From Amyelois transitella (lineage: Eukaryota; Arthropoda; Insecta; Lepidoptera; Pyralidae): a DNA stretch of 64,000 bases. The DNA lies in NCBI RefSeq assembly GCF_032362555.1, contig NC_083508.1, forward strand, positions 11,871,001-11,935,000, written 5' to 3'. The notes under the pieces were generated by a model. The model worked only from the letters and a program-made list of their open reading frames with translations, was not told where the DNA came from and ran no database searches. Below, one piece after another: positions 12,601 through 22,784 of this stretch (positions within the stretch are counted from its first letter, which is position 1; each line of letters begins with the position of its first letter). The translations under genes and the position numbers were made by a program.

Positions 12601-14235
12601 ACTTAGAATAGAAATGTGGACGAAAGAATACATTGTAAGTCAATTTCATGTCGAATTTTCAATAATGTTTTCACGATCCAGGAACAAGACTCTCCTATTC
12701 GCGTACCTGATGGTAGAACGGAATATAGAATGGTTCCGTCGCGTGCTGCAGCTGTCGCTGGGCGGCGCGGAGCTCAGGGTCAACGCTCGCAACTGTGTGG
12801 GCACTGTGCTGGCTCTGAATCCACATCGCAAGTACTTCTGCATCTACCACGCCAAGCACCCCGAGTGTGCTAAACCTCACAAGGTAAGAATAAGGAAAGA
12901 AACTGTAATGGGCCAAAGTAATGCCCTTGTGGAACTCCAGAAGAGTTCTTACATTCTCGTGTTCATTTTCGGAATATTAATAGTAACGGCTCAAAGTTAG
13001 GGCCTTGTGGAACGCCCTAAGACAATTTAATGTAGTATTTTACCAAACTTCTCGAGTGTTGTAAAATACTACATTGAATTGAGTCTTTTATTCGTTCTGA
13101 ACGCAATATGAATGGTTGCGATGTCGAGCTTAGAGTTAACGCCTGCAGCTGTGCACTTTGCTAGCTGTAAATCCACATTGTAAGTATTTTTGCATCGACC
13201 ACGCTAATCATTCTTTGTGGGTTAAGCTTCAAAACGTAAGAATAAGGAAATAAAAAGTGATGGGTCAAAGTTATATCCTTGTGGAACTCCCGAAGAAATT
13301 TTTGGTTTAAATTCGAGAATCGAACACCTGCGCCAAACGAGTTTATATTATGTTCCTTACCTTTGTCGCTCGTACATTATATGTATCAAGTTATATTTTA
13401 AGAAGTGTAGTAAGTTTTTTAAAAAAAAGTTTTCTTCCAGCGCATGTCCCGCATGACCCGGTCGCTGGGCCACGCGCTGGACCCCGAGGCGGGCGCCTTC
13501 ATCGGGTTCCACACCGACCTCTCCTCCTCCTCCGGCGACGACGCGCCAGAGCCCCCCGTCTTGTTGCAAGGTATTGCCAACATCACGACTGATATTACAA
13601 ATGCCAAAGTGATTGTTTTTTGTTTGTTAGTTTCGTGTTAACGGGTTATGCTCTGAATTAAGCTTCTTGAAATATCACGTATTAATTAAGAGTCAAGAGA
13701 AGGACATTCATTGCAGTTAAAATTATGTTTCCCGAGGTATTTGCGAAAATCATGTATTCCATTGTAGGTGGCGCTAAATTTGTCGCTTTTTGTAACAAGG
13801 TTGCGGTAAATTCACGCCGGCAAAACTGTGGGTAGAAGCGAGTATAATATAAAAGCGAAATATGAAAAAACTTACCGAGCCGATAAGATGAAATTCGACA
13901 GAAAGGTAGATTTTAACTAGAAAAACGTCTGCTAAGAAAGGATTTTGGAAATGAATAAAAATTCGTAATTTTAAAAAGAACAACTGTGAACTGTGACACA
14001 AGTGTTTTGTTTCTTTTATAATTATTTACTACTTATTTCTTGTTACTGTGTAAATTTCTTAACAATAAAGATATTTTACAAACTTTTAAACTAATTTTCA
14101 TTCATTTCGAATCATTTTCTTTCCTATTTTTCAGAGAACCTTCTAGACGGCCTGGAGAACTGGCTGGACCGTTTGTTCGAAGGCAGCACTCACCGGTACT
14201 ACATCAACTATTGGCCCGACATGACGACCAAGTGA
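637..14235 (+). CDS. DNAJC16: DnaJ homolog subfamily C member 16 (5'-partial; 11 exons)
   Basis: Exons read from splice sites and frame: 637-917, 2307-2487, 3671-3872, 6730-6931, 8087-8340, 8606-8778, 11085-11222, 11853-11954, 12682-12883, 13441-13570, 14135-14235 (stop TGA). They join without a frame break into 654 residues. The first exon enters in mid-codon, so the J domain (about 130 residues in the family) lies upstream of the window. Visible parts, in order: a thioredoxin-like domain with CxxC (YTDWCFDC); a segment like the DNAJC16 middle region (RLRYLITAFHYRNRVAFG); VFDTVCPVEW; a transmembrane segment (SLASVLATVALVLCAGYLI); a charged lumenal/cytosolic linker; and a conserved C-terminus (YYINYWPDMTTK). 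DNAJC16 is an ER-membrane J-protein linked to autophagosome size control. Exons are GC-rich while introns are AT-rich. Arrays of 87 bp and 140 bp sit on two splice donors. Introns are full of TE insertions and exon fragments. Confidence 0.9.
1006..1890 (-). mobile_element. Helitron-like non-autonomous element with internal tandem repeats
   Basis: On the minus strand the element would start TCTATATATATA and end with a GC hairpin followed by CTAG (plus strand at 1007: CTAGCTTTTGCCCGCGG...CCGCG). The TC start, CTAG end and subterminal hairpin are the Helitron signature. Inside are a GTCCC-rich pentamer-like tract (about 1145-1255) and four to five diverged copies of a unit of roughly 115 bp containing TTTCATACAAA and CCCCTATTTCACC (about 1310-1760). 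Exact ends are uncertain. Confidence 0.55.
1935..2068 (+). pseudogene. Decayed intronic copy of the DNAJC16 thioredoxin exon
   Basis: The stretch from 1988 (TTGCAGCCGCTTGGCG, then ACCATGGCGATCGT, ending CACGAGGCGGG) closely matches exon sequence at about 768-815 (CTGCAGCCGCTCGGCG and following). Weaker similarity to the upstream CxxC region begins near 1938. The copy carries frame-breaking changes and lacks splice sites, so it is not a usable exon. It lies in the intron directly after the exon it resembles. Confidence 0.7.
3126..3195 (-). mobile_element. Short fragment of a LINE-like 3' end
   Basis: Contains AAATCACGCCTCTTTCCC and GGAGGGGTAGGCAGAGACT, the same opening as the longer copy at 6944-7182. 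Only about 70 bp is present. Confidence 0.5.
3291..3526 (-). mobile_element. Helitron-like element, short family
   Basis: Plus strand begins ACTAGCTATGCCCGCGACT with a CGCG hairpin, and ends TTATAATATTAGTGTAGA. On the minus strand it runs TCTACACTAATATTATAA to hairpin to CTAG. Other copies are at 7369-7632 (+) and 38157-42969 (+, interrupted by the LTR retrotransposon). Confidence 0.65.
3528..3703 (+). repeat. Direct duplication of intron end plus exon start (two copies, offset 100 bp)
   Basis: Positions 3528-3602 and 3628-3703 both read TTTCCCTTGTACAATTGACA, then ATATCTCCCCAACA and GCCGACATGACGGCGCGCG (second copy with small differences). The second copy carries the working acceptor (CCCCAACAG at 3662-3670) of DNAJC16 exon 3671-3872. 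In the first copy the acceptor reads CAA, which removes the AG. It is therefore a broken duplicate of a splice acceptor and the first codons of the exon. Confidence 0.8.
3810..5194 (+). repeat. 87-bp tandem array, 16 copies, spanning an exon end and its splice donor
   Basis: Each unit is 87 bp: 63 bp matching the last exon codons (TLRQLISANQMLTLPRLSEQ) and 24 bp of intron starting GTATTG. GTATTG recurs at 3873, 3960, 4047 and so on to 5178, exactly every 87 bp. Units differ at a few sites (ctgcccagg/ctgccgagg, gagcag/gatcag, tgctgt/tgcagt). Because 87 is divisible by 3 and no stop occurs, the frame stays open through the array to a stop at 5247-5249. By homology the normal exon ends at 3872 (SEQ joined to SVFDTVCP at 6730). 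Confidence 0.95.
5199..5413 (-). mobile_element. SINE family B (tRNA-derived), internally deleted
   Basis: Plus strand reads ACGGGACAAATTACACAGAT and ends GCGCCACAGAGGCCGTC, matching the full copy at 44412-44654 but missing most of the B-box part. It abuts a poly-T tract at the end of the 87-bp array, that is, its own poly-A tail read from the other strand. Confidence 0.75.
5431..5648 (-). mobile_element. Small repeat element, CTAG-ended
   Basis: Begins ACTAGCTGTCCCGGCAAACG and ends TATATACAAGATTATGG. It includes AAAATCGGTAAAGTTTCGGA, a sequence type common in small lepidopteran interspersed elements. Class not certain; Helitron-like is possible because of the CTAG end. Confidence 0.4.
6176..6408. 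mobile_element. Small interspersed element with a terminal hairpin
   Basis: Starts near ACCCGGTTGACCGAGC, where ACCGAGC TTT GCTCGGT forms a perfect 7-bp stem with a 3-nt loop. It ends in an AT stretch (GATTATATATATACAAG). No coding potential. Probably another non-autonomous element; class unknown. Confidence 0.4.
6438..6702 (+). mobile_element. SINE family A, full-length copy
   Basis: GCCGTGTGTTTCCCGGCACC to GTATGTATGTATGTG, with all internal blocks (AAAGAATAGGACCACTCC, GTCGTAAAAGGCGACTAAGG, GCCAAATAGCTGAACGTGG). It sits in the DNAJC16 intron directly upstream of exon 6730-6931. Confidence 0.85.
6944..7182 (-). mobile_element. LINE-like 3' fragment (reverse-transcriptase C-terminal type)
   Basis: The minus strand translates in pieces to [33 protein letters not shown] and DRGKWKESL. 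The GRPR...W.D.I and DR.KW patterns are usual at the C-terminal end of insect LINE reverse transcriptases. Related fragments occur at 44892-45012 (opposite orientation), 57105-57240 and 60365-60495. LINE origin is inference. Confidence 0.5.
7186..7366 (+). pseudogene. Decayed copy 1 of DNAJC16 exon 6730-6931
   Basis: Ends with CACAAGCAGCCTTACTTCGT and GCTAATGGATCTGG, nearly identical to the 3' end of the real exon, then GTTAGT. Upstream it reads CTGCAATACGCTTTGTG. The GC-rich 5' part of the exon is lost or diverged, and the remaining frame is broken. Confidence 0.75.
7369..7632 (+). mobile_element. Helitron-like element, short family
   Basis: Starts TCTATACTAATATTATAAA, contains GTTTGTTTGTTTGAACGCGC, and ends in a CGCGGACGAAGTCGCG hairpin. 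The terminal CTAG is diverged (GAGCTATT). It separates the two decayed exon copies. Confidence 0.65.
7640..7810 (+). pseudogene. Decayed copy 2 of DNAJC16 exon 6730-6931
   Basis: Reads ATGGCCCGGACCGCCCCGGG, CTGCAATATGCTTATGTGTA and GCTAATGGATCTGG followed by GTATGA. It shares the upstream block GAGACGAATATG...CTTAAGACATGTA with copy 1, so exon and intron were duplicated together. A piece of the same intron block appears a third time at about 7816-7876 (AAGAATCATTTAAGATGTCG). Confidence 0.75.
7878..8066 (+). mobile_element. SINE family A, truncated and diverged
   Basis: Matches the family from CACTCCATTTCTTTC to GACGTGACTATATGTATGT, with several small deletions. It ends 20 bp before the splice acceptor of exon 8087-8340. 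Confidence 0.7.
8685..10612 (+). repeat. 140-bp tandem array, about 14 near-identical copies, spanning an exon end and its splice donor
   Basis: Each unit contains the final 94 bp or so of DNAJC16 exon 8606-8778 (transmembrane segment SLASVLATVALVLCAGYLI...YLV), the donor GTGAGT, and 46 bp of intron (ACACGGTGACCGCTTGCCAT...). Units recur every 140 bp from about 8685 to 10612 with no difference that I could see. 140 is not a multiple of 3, and TGA follows the last exon codon in frame, so only the first donor (8779) gives a joined protein with exon 11085-11222. Confidence 0.95.
10619..10676 (-). repeat. Inverted partial copy of the 140-bp unit
   Basis: GCGTCTTCAGGGCGAGGAGA, then CACTGTGGAGCTGATGGCAA and GCGGTCATCGTGT, is the reverse complement of the intron-to-exon junction inside each 140-bp unit (one mismatch in the last block). 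It follows the array directly, so a transcript could form a long hairpin with the last unit. Confidence 0.85.
10763..11018 (-). mobile_element. SINE family A, full-length copy
   Basis: CATACATATGGTCACGTCTA to GCCGGGAGCCACACGGC. It lies in the intron upstream of exon 11085-11222. Confidence 0.85.
12975..13300 (+). pseudogene. Decayed copies of DNAJC16 exon 12682-12883 and its downstream intron
   Basis: 13100-13300 follows exon and intron order of 12718-12960: GAGCTTAGAGTTAACGCC, CTGTAAATCCACATTGTAAG, TTTTTGCATCGACCACGC, then intron words AACGTAAGAATAAGGAAA, ATGGGTCAAAGTTATATCCT and TGTGGAACTCC. A further short intron piece (GGCTCAAAGTTAGGGCCTTG) is at 12988-13010. Deletions break the frame. 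Confidence 0.75.
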
Positions 14236-17200
14236 ACGGCCACTCGACTTTATTGTGAGAGAACTTTTTTTCATTTCTAGAAACTTCTAGATTGTTACGT
14301 TTTGGAATGTAATGTGGTTGGGAGGCTTTTTTTTTCGGATTTCGATTTGGATTCGGTAAAGTAACGAGAACTTTTGTTATCTAGAAATTTCTAGTGATAT
14401 TTTGATAATAATTTTGTTGGTTGGGAGTAGTTTTTTGTGCTGGTTCTTTTTAATATGAGAAGTAACACGATTTCGGCGATTTTTTTTAAACTATATTTCT
14501 AGTTTGTCTCAATTTGGAATTACTGTTTTGAAAGATTATTTATTGGGATGTACTCGGTGTAAATGTAATTCCATCATTTAGCCAAGCAGCTGAACGTGGC
14601 TTTTCAGTCTTTCAAGTCTATTCGCTCCTTGAGGGATATGCACGTGACTAAATGTATGTATAGTATTTGTAACCATCGTGATACCCGTAACTTCTATCGC
14701 GTGGTATTTTTTAATATAATATGTTATGCATACCTATTACTTATTATAAATACTTTTCTATAGATTCAATGGAAGTAATGTTATTAATGTTTTTTCTTCA
14801 AGGTTACGTCAAATGAAAAAAAAAAACAAAAATATGACAACTGACTTTGCATAGGTCCTGATGCCTTAGTGCTGAAGCCTGGTGTGTTAAAAACTATTTG
14901 TTTATGTAAATATTTATAGTTTTAAATGATACTGCCCATTGTATTAAGAGTTAAAACGGTGTTTTCGAGTTATATTTTAAAAAATATTAAGTAATTTAAA
15001 ACTTGGCTTCCGGATTTGGCTAGAAAAATTTACATTTGTTATTTTTTTTGTTGGGTACAAACGCCGTCACGTAAAATGTATCTTTCGGGGACTGTTGCTA
15101 AAATACTAAATACATTTGAGTAGATCGTTATGCAGTTCAGTGTACCAATATGGACTTAGGTATGTTGTCTTCTGTTATATTATGAAGTGTTATTTTTATA
15201 AAGGGAAGTAATTTAGTTGTTAAACGAAAAATATATTTGAATTGTACGATATGCAATCATGTTTGTGAAGAAATAAATTGAAGCAACAATGTCGAAAATA
15301 ATTTTCGATTCCACTTGTTATGTTTAAAGATTAATTTATTAATCGATAAGCGAAATCGCTCGTTATGGAAAAAATAGTTCGATATTTGTTTGAAACTTGA
15401 TAATCTCAACTCTTAAAAACTCTTTTATCCTTATTTGAGTTAAATATTAGTGCCTGAGTAGGGAGTGGCATAACTTATCTTAGAATATAGGTGTGAGAAT
15501 ATAACCAACATAAATAACCGGCACGAAACTAAAAATATTTGATTGAAAATAAAAATTACATTTTTTTTTCTTGCCACCTCTTTCAAATTAATGTAGTTGG
15601 AAAGAAAGAGAGACAAATTTTTCGTTCTTTCCTTTATTACACTACTTAGATAAAGTGTCTCAAGGTGATTTTTCCCACTTGAAGTTTGTTTAAGTGCGTG
15701 TTATTTTAAGGTTGGTTACATTCTCGCAATTCAAAGTGTACGAGTTCGTTTATATAAAATAATTCACACGTTTTATAACGCTTAGGTATAAATTAGCGTA
15801 ACATTGAGACACAATAATAGAAGTAATTCGAGTTATTAGGGACAGTATTATGTCTTTGCACTTTTTAGATTGTAAAAAATAAACATATATAAAATAAAAT
15901 CACGCCTCTTACCCGGAGACTAAGGCAGAGATTAAATCAACTCCAACAATCAGGTGTAAACGAAAATAGTCTTTATTGCAACGGTTTAAGAACTAATACA
16001 TCAACAAAATGTTGACAGTAAAATTTGTGGAATATGAACTTTATCGTCATTGCAATTTGGTTAGATTTTCTTTAATCTTGATTCATAAGCTTTGGAAGTG
16101 CGAACGGCTTATAATGTAAAGTTGCTTGCCGCATCGCCGTCACTTTTGATTTTGTCGCAAACTCTTTTTCTATATTTCAATTTTACATAGATTATAATAA
16201 AATAAATAAGGAATTTTCTAAATCTTACATTGTAAGTAAGTAGTCAAGGCTTCACAGGTTTTATTAAGGTTTCGTAATGAATATCGTTATTGTGATATGA
16301 TTTCCTCCAATCAGGAGAGTGCCATATTACATTGGATTCAAGGGAAATATTATTATCGTGAATAAATTTTGGCTTAAAAGCTAGCAACACTCAAATGGAT
16401 GGGGCACAATTTTGACATATAAACGGCAGCCATTTTGTGCGCCAAAATGGTATGTTATTTCCATAAATTTTCCCTTGGATTTGATATAAAATCACCAACT
16501 GTCAAATCCATGAAAAATTAAAATAATGTTACTACTATGTGGTATTTTGTGTCTAATATTTTTATCTTATTAATTAGTATTAAACTTGTTTGTGTATTTA
16601 TTATACATATATCTAGATATGTTTTAACCTGTTGAACAAATTGTTTAAGTGTTCCTATTTCGTGTAATTAAGTTGGGTATTATTGTGCTAGTCATTATAA
16701 AATTATATTACCAAATATAAATAATATCTATATTATAGTGGTTTCCGGTAGGTAGATTGATATGGTGTGTGGTACAAGCCATCAATTAACCTTTAGTGTT
16801 AGGATTTTTCTACCATGACATTTGTATTGTTTTGTCGTGGTGTTTTTTTATTTAATAGATTGAATTCACCCTGTATCTAAATTGCACGATCGCGTTTAAG
16901 ACTCCCCTGTACGCTTAAGTTTTCATAATGTGTTTGACAATGAAGTTTTGGCGTTACTTACTGTTGTTGGTAACGACAATAAACTCAATTTTACCTACAA
17001 CAAATCTGCTTATGATTGACAGATTGCATGATCAGCAAAAAAACAAAATCTTCCGTTCGTACTAAACGTACGGTCGCACGTTGTTTGGCTTAAGCGTACA
17101 GACGAGTCCGTATCGCTGAGTTCCTACACAAGCATAGCTACGCGGCTCGAAGTCATTAAAGACCAAATTACTTCGCTTCGCTTTTTAAAATGCACCATAC

Positions 17201-19888
17201 GAATATTTACCGCCAGCTTCACTGTGTTCGAATATCAAGATACGTTGTTCTAATTTAATTTTGGAAAATGCTGTAGGCCCGCGGTGTGGTTCACAATATT
17301 TGGCAAGGCGTATTATCTTATAGTCATCTCTTTCTCCAACTCCGAAGTTAACCAAAAGGAAGAGAGAGACGACATGTCTTGTCAACGTACGCGAATGTGG
17401 ACCCCTTGACCTATATCGCGCTTTTTCACAATTTTAAAGAAATACGTGGAGCTTAGTGGTTGGCTGAGGTTATCACGCCACTTTGGTAGTTTTAATTTCC
17501 AGCACAGGCCAAAATTGTGTTTTGTTTTATCAGATGTATGTTAAATAGTTTGTGGCGTATCCACGACCCAAGTTATGAGCTTATCATGGGCCTTTCGGTG
17601 TTGTCTTTTAATTTATTATAATCGACGAGAAATAGATTTTTTACGGTATGTAAAGGTGTAAATTTTATTTTTAATGGCCAAGCAAAGGTTGATAAAATTT
17701 CTTTATTTTTATTAGGTTTTTGGGTGTATTGAATGTCAAATGTTAAAAAATTACTCGGTTGGTCGATTGTTATAAAGTAGATTTTCACACAGCGATATCT
17801 AAAGCACTTTAACAAGTTTTCAACGCCAATTTATACATACGTGCTAGAAAATACTCTACTGTCTCGTAAGATTATTGTTTCCTAAAACAAATTTGGCATT
17901 GAATTGTTTAGATCTACAGTTGAAATTGAAGAGGTGGTTGATAGAACATTGTAAAAAAAACTGACCACAGAAAGAAAAGACAGCTGTATTAGTACGAGAA
18001 TGCTTCTAGAATTGCTTCTAATATTTTGAGTAGTTTATCCACTTGTGTATTTGTATCTTTAAATAAATTTTACAGCAAAGGTATATCATTGTTATTTTTC
18101 ATCAATGTGTCAAATCTGTGCATTTCTTTAAACAAAATTTATTAAAAGACAAATTTTCTAGGATATGTTTTGTCTAACCTAACATTTAACTCGTACTTTT
18201 TGATTGATACAAAGGAGTTGCTAATATTTTTTGGTTAATTTCGCGACATTTAAGACTACATGTATGCAGAGTCATTCGATGTGGCTTATCTTAATAAATA
18301 TCTCCGAATTTAACGGAAAAGCACAATATAATAGAACATGGAAATTGAATGATGTATGTAATACGAAAGAAATATTGAAAGAGCCAATTCTAAACAAGTA
18401 CAGTCAACAGTATATCGACTTACCCAAGTTCACTGCAAATTCGCCTCTTTACCGCGTCATAGATATATGTAGGGTAACTTGATATCCAGTTGACCGTACT
18501 TCCCGCTTACCAGATTCCTTTTGTCTGTCTTGCTTCAGCGTGACATAACGTACAAAAGTTTAAAGCAAAAAAAAATAATTCCTTTCGAAAACTCCTTTTA
18601 TATAAGAGTACAATTTAATATCAATGTAATTTTTTCACACTTTCAGTCTTTTCAAAACTGTTGACCCTGTCTACCCCGTAAGGGATGTAGACGAGGTAAT
18701 ATGTATGTATGTAATTTTTAACCTATTATTTTTGTTATTCCTGTGTTGGTCTGTATATGGGTTGTTAGAAATGCTTTTATTATATACTAAAAATAGTTTA
18801 AATTATTTTACATAATTGTTATAAGAATTGAATCTATCCTTTATGTCTTAATTCCAGTATAAATTTTTATAATAAATGAATGACTAAATATTAATCTATC
18901 TTTTATTAATTTTTTACCGAACATAAGTTGTCTTAAAAAAATTAGATACAGATAGCATTTAAGTTTTATCTTTTGTCACGTCCAATAAAATGTTGTGGCG
19001 TGTGGTTACCAGATATTTAGGAGAGGACCATCTCTTTCCATTTTTAATCTATATTTAACTTAAGATAGTCATGCCCCTCGCTGGGTAGACAGAGCCAACA
19101 GTGTTGAAAAAACTGAAAGGCTGTATGTAAAAAAAAACTTGTCGTAAAAGTGTTCTAAGGGAATAAGACCATGTTCACCATAGAGGTCTTGAGTGGTACT
19201 CTGACCAATGACTGACAAGCATTCTCATGGGAACACAGGTAAAAATAGAAAACAGAGAATATCAAATAAACAACATTATTTATGATAAATAATCATTTGT
19301 ACACAAACAAAATTACAATATTTTCTAAATAAGTGTCTACGAGCACAAATGCGATTTTATCTTCACATGATTTCTGTTCTCATGAATCCATTGTCTTATG
19401 TGAAAGCCATTTTCTTATCTGTAACAAAAATTTAATCCTAGTTAGTTTGTTGGCTGTTTGCATGCAGGATGTGGCAGCAACATGTGCGGTAGAAGCTGCT
19501 AAAATTAAAAATAACAAAGCAAAATAATTTGCTTTTCGCCAAAAAAACTATATACTTGTTCCTATACATACATAAAATCACGCTTCTTTCGCCTCAAGGA
19601 ATAGGCAGATAGTAGGTATGTTCATATAATGTTAAATTATTCCACTTCAGGAACACTAGCATAGAACACAGTTGCACTCTTCTAAGTGTATGAAGGGGCA
19701 AATTCGATGTTATTTTATGACGACAAAGAAGAGTTCCTGTTACCCTTGCTGAGAAACATCCTCTCCTATGCTTCAGACCTAGGGTCTGTTATGGACATAG
19801 TAATTGTAGCCTAGATAATAAAAAAAAACCTTAAAAAACCTATGTTTACCTGATAAAATAAAATTTAACAACCTGTCGGCTCAGGGAT
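14236..19888. other. DNAJC16 3' UTR and intergenic region
   Basis: No convincing gene. AATAAA at 15272-15277 and 15878-15883 on the plus strand are plausible poly(A) signals for DNAJC16. SINE family A fragments occur at about 14571-14662 and 18640-18712, and LINE-type words (AAATCACGCCTCTT) at 15898 and about 19575. An 83-residue open frame at 18231-18482 shows no family resemblance. The rest is AT-rich sequence in which I see nothing definite. Confidence 0.6.
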
Positions 19889-20451
19889 TTAACTTGCATT
19901 AGGCTTCTTTTTATCATTAAAATCTTTTAAGCTTAGCTCACAATTGGCATATGCAATCCCGAGGCCCATTCCCATGCCAGCTATGACAGGCCATCTCCGT
20001 CTACCTAGGAACAACACTGATGATAAGGCACCTAGCAATATACCACCACCTGGAAAGAGATAAAAAATTATTCAACCTTTTGCATAAAAAAGCTATAAGT
20101 GTGTGAAGATTTAAAAATTAATGAGTAAATTTTACTATTTATATACAGGTATTTATAAACAAACTTCCTTTATTTGGATGCAAATCTGAAATAAATTATT
20201 TTTATTTATATTTATTTTACAGTATTGAGATCTAGTATGCTTATAATCTTCATGGAGAAGTTTTGTTAGGAGGGAAACTTTGCCACAAGGCATTCTTATA
20301 GGAAGAATTACAAAATAAACACTACTACTACCTAGCCCTGTTTAGAGCAAGTGTCTATTGCCGAATACTTACCAGATTTGATAATTCCATCGGTTAGACA
20401 CATGTCCAATTTAAGACCAAACTCATCTACGGGTTCTTGTTTCTTTCCCAT
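19889..20451 (-). CDS. MICOS10: MICOS complex subunit MIC10 (two exons)
   Basis: Exons complement(20373-20451) and complement(19889-20049) join in frame (donor GTAAGT at 20372, acceptor CAG at 20052-20050) to give 79 residues, the usual size of the family. MIC10 shapes cristae junctions in the mitochondrial inner membrane by oligomerising through glycine-rich transmembrane hairpins. The two hydrophobic segments are GGILLGALSSVLFLG and VIAGMGMGLGIAYANC, separated by the basic loop RRR. The second has the GxGxGxG motif (GMGMGLG). The N-terminal LKLDMCLTDGIIK also fits. The protein is too short and too spliced to show as a long open frame. It is divergent from COA8. Confidence 0.92.
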
Positions 20452-21024
20452 TTTGTTATAAATGTAAATAACGCTGGCGCTCGGTGTAAACTAAGGGTAG
20501 ACTAAATCTTGCGATAAAACGACCTTTATTGAATATCACAATCTTGAAAACACTTTTACATAATTCGGTCGGCAAGGCAGTAAAAAAAATTCTCCCAAAT
20601 ATGACAACCCACTTTGACAGATAAGTGACAGTGACAATACACCTTTTTCATGCCGTCATTTTGACAATACTTCTTCAGTGTTGCCCATTTCAATTTCACC
20701 GTGAATATATATTAACGTGGAAAAAAGAAAGCTTAGACGGTCTTTTTTACCGGTCTAGCAAAAAAGAGTTGGACAGAGTAAAATCATGAAGGTTTTTGTC
20801 TTGAGTAGCAAGAAGTTCTCAAAATCTTCTATGGGTTTTTATTCCGTGTTTGGACGAAAGAAAAACGTCTTGTGTTAGTATACTTGACAATTACGTAGAT
20901 GTGACAGTGATAAACCGGTCAATCAGCTGATCTGTCATTAATAAAGCAACAAATAAATTCACCAACATCGTGAGTTAATTTTTATCGTAAAATTTTATTT
21001 TATAACATAAAACTGTTGTAAATT
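20452..21024. promoter_or_regulatory. Shared upstream region of MIC10 and COA8 (putative bidirectional promoter)
   Basis: The start codons of MIC10 (20451, minus) and COA8 (21025, plus) are about 570 bp apart, with nothing coding between them. Two genes for mitochondrial inner-membrane proteins in head-to-head order suggest a common promoter. No TATA box is evident near either start. Bidirectional function is inference. Confidence 0.5.
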
Positions 21025-21623
21025 ATGTTGCAGCAAAGATTATATCTTGCACAAAAGCATCAAACATGTTTATGTCATATATTAAGGCATATGCGGTTTC
21101 TCTCAGATTCCAAGTCGGTTCAAAGTGTACAGCCTCCAAACCCAAAGAAGATATCATCTGACATGGTTGGTCCACCAGACCCTGTGTCCAACTTAAGAAA
21201 GGTTATATTTAAGCAACCACAAGATGAAACAGCGTTAGAGAAACGGTATAGAGAAATGAGGAGTGAGGTACAGGATTGGAATCAAGAGTTTTGGACTCGA
21301 CACAATTCCCGATTTTTTCAGGTAAACTTCAATTCGTAGTTTATACTTACCTAATTTGATCCACGTAAGAGGAATGTTATGATAATTTAAAATAATAATC
21401 GTCATGGTTTCAGGAAAGGGAGGAATACTTAAAAAAGAATCTTCCAGAGGGCAAGCAAAACCTGACTGCAGATGAAATGAGTGTGTTCTACAAATCTTTC
21501 CTTGACAAAAACTGGAAGACACATATTGCATACAACAAGGAATGGTACAAGAAAAATGTGAAGTTATTAGGCCTCTCTCTGCATGTGAAGCTGAAGAGAT
21601 TGTTTAGAATTAAAGATAGCTAA
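21025..21623 (+). CDS. COA8: Cytochrome c oxidase assembly factor 8 (COA8/APOPT1; two exons)
   Basis: Exons 21025-21321 and 21414-21623 join in phase 0 (donor GTAAAC, acceptor TTTCAG) to give 168 residues. COA8 is a mitochondrial protein needed for cytochrome c oxidase assembly. The N-terminus (LYLAQKHQTCLCHILRHMRF) is basic and lacks acidic residues, as expected for a mitochondrial presequence. Family-like segments: MVGPPDPVSNLRKV, the acidic/Gln block VQDWNQEFWTRHN, NLTADEMSVFYKSFLDKNW, and HIAYNKEWYKKN. Complete in the window, with stop TAA at 21621-21623. Confidence 0.92.
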
Positions 21624-22784
21624 TAATCGTCTTCATATTTATTCAACTATTTTTAGGGGTCTGGTTACTCTCTATAGTACTTGGTACATAGTCATTGAGA
21701 GTCAATTCACTTTAAGATGAGATGCAACATGATTACATTGAGAAGTTTTTTTATGTAATAGATAAAGAAAGATAGTCATTCTTTTAAAATTTATTCCATC
21801 TTATCTCAATGCTAACTCCTGTAATGAACATTTCAGTGGATTTTGTCACATACTCACTTATTTACAGTAAATCTACTACATATTTGGCCTAACCCTACTA
21901 ATATATTCAGTTTAAAAAATGTTGGCCGCTATTGTGACCTTGTCCACTTACATCAACTCACTTTCTTCCTTAACATTTTTATTGTACTTAATTATTCTTT
22001 CCAATTTTATCAATTCTAAATAATATGAATTAGTTTAAAAATTGCAGTTTGATTCTCTGCTGGTATCTTCAAAGTACAAGGGTCGCTTAAGATGACATAT
22101 TTTTGATATTGAACTAAATTATTTGTTTTGTGATTTGTTAGCTCGAAGTAGTTAGTAATATATAGTTACATTTGTTAATTATTCATAAGGAATCTGTTTT
22201 GTAGAATATAATTGACTAGCAATTAAACAATACATCTAGAAACAATGCTTTAATGTTATAATTTCTCTCAAAGAATGATTCTTCATAGGTACCATGGTGC
22301 TAGAGATTCTTACTGATATCTCACTAGATATATGCACCTATAGAAAATCGAAATATGAGAATGTATAAAGGGTGTTTGAGTATTAGAAAATCGCTAACAC
22401 GTTGAAATATGGAGGCAGTTCATAGTCTACGGGAACCATTTGTACAGTAAAATGCTGGCCACGTGCTTGTTCACCGCCATATTTATTTTCTTTCATGAAG
22501 AGGGAGGGAGAAAACCAAATGGGTATCTATAATTCGTTTAAAGTTGTGTTTTTTATGAAACCACATTAAAACCTGTTTGGGCGAATTGTAATATTATTTA
22601 CTGGTTGAAATTTAAAAACAAAGAGCAATGTCGAATTTTGACATATTTTGTCACACATTTTGTTGCTCGCAAAATATGGTTTCGATAATATTACAACATA
22701 AAATTTATGGTATCAGTGAAATATTCCCTCAATGTGGCGTTGTAAAGGCACAGGGATAGGAAACATAAAAGCGTTAGACTAAAA
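21624..22784. other. Intergenic region downstream of COA8
   Basis: AT-rich, without a supported gene or a clear repeat. It contains the COA8 3' UTR and, at its far end, the 5' region of the coiled-coil gene. Confidence 0.4.

Noticed and set aside
18231-18482. 83-residue open frame
   Set aside because: No family resemblance, no signal, and AT-rich neutral-looking sequence; splice sites around it are not convincing.
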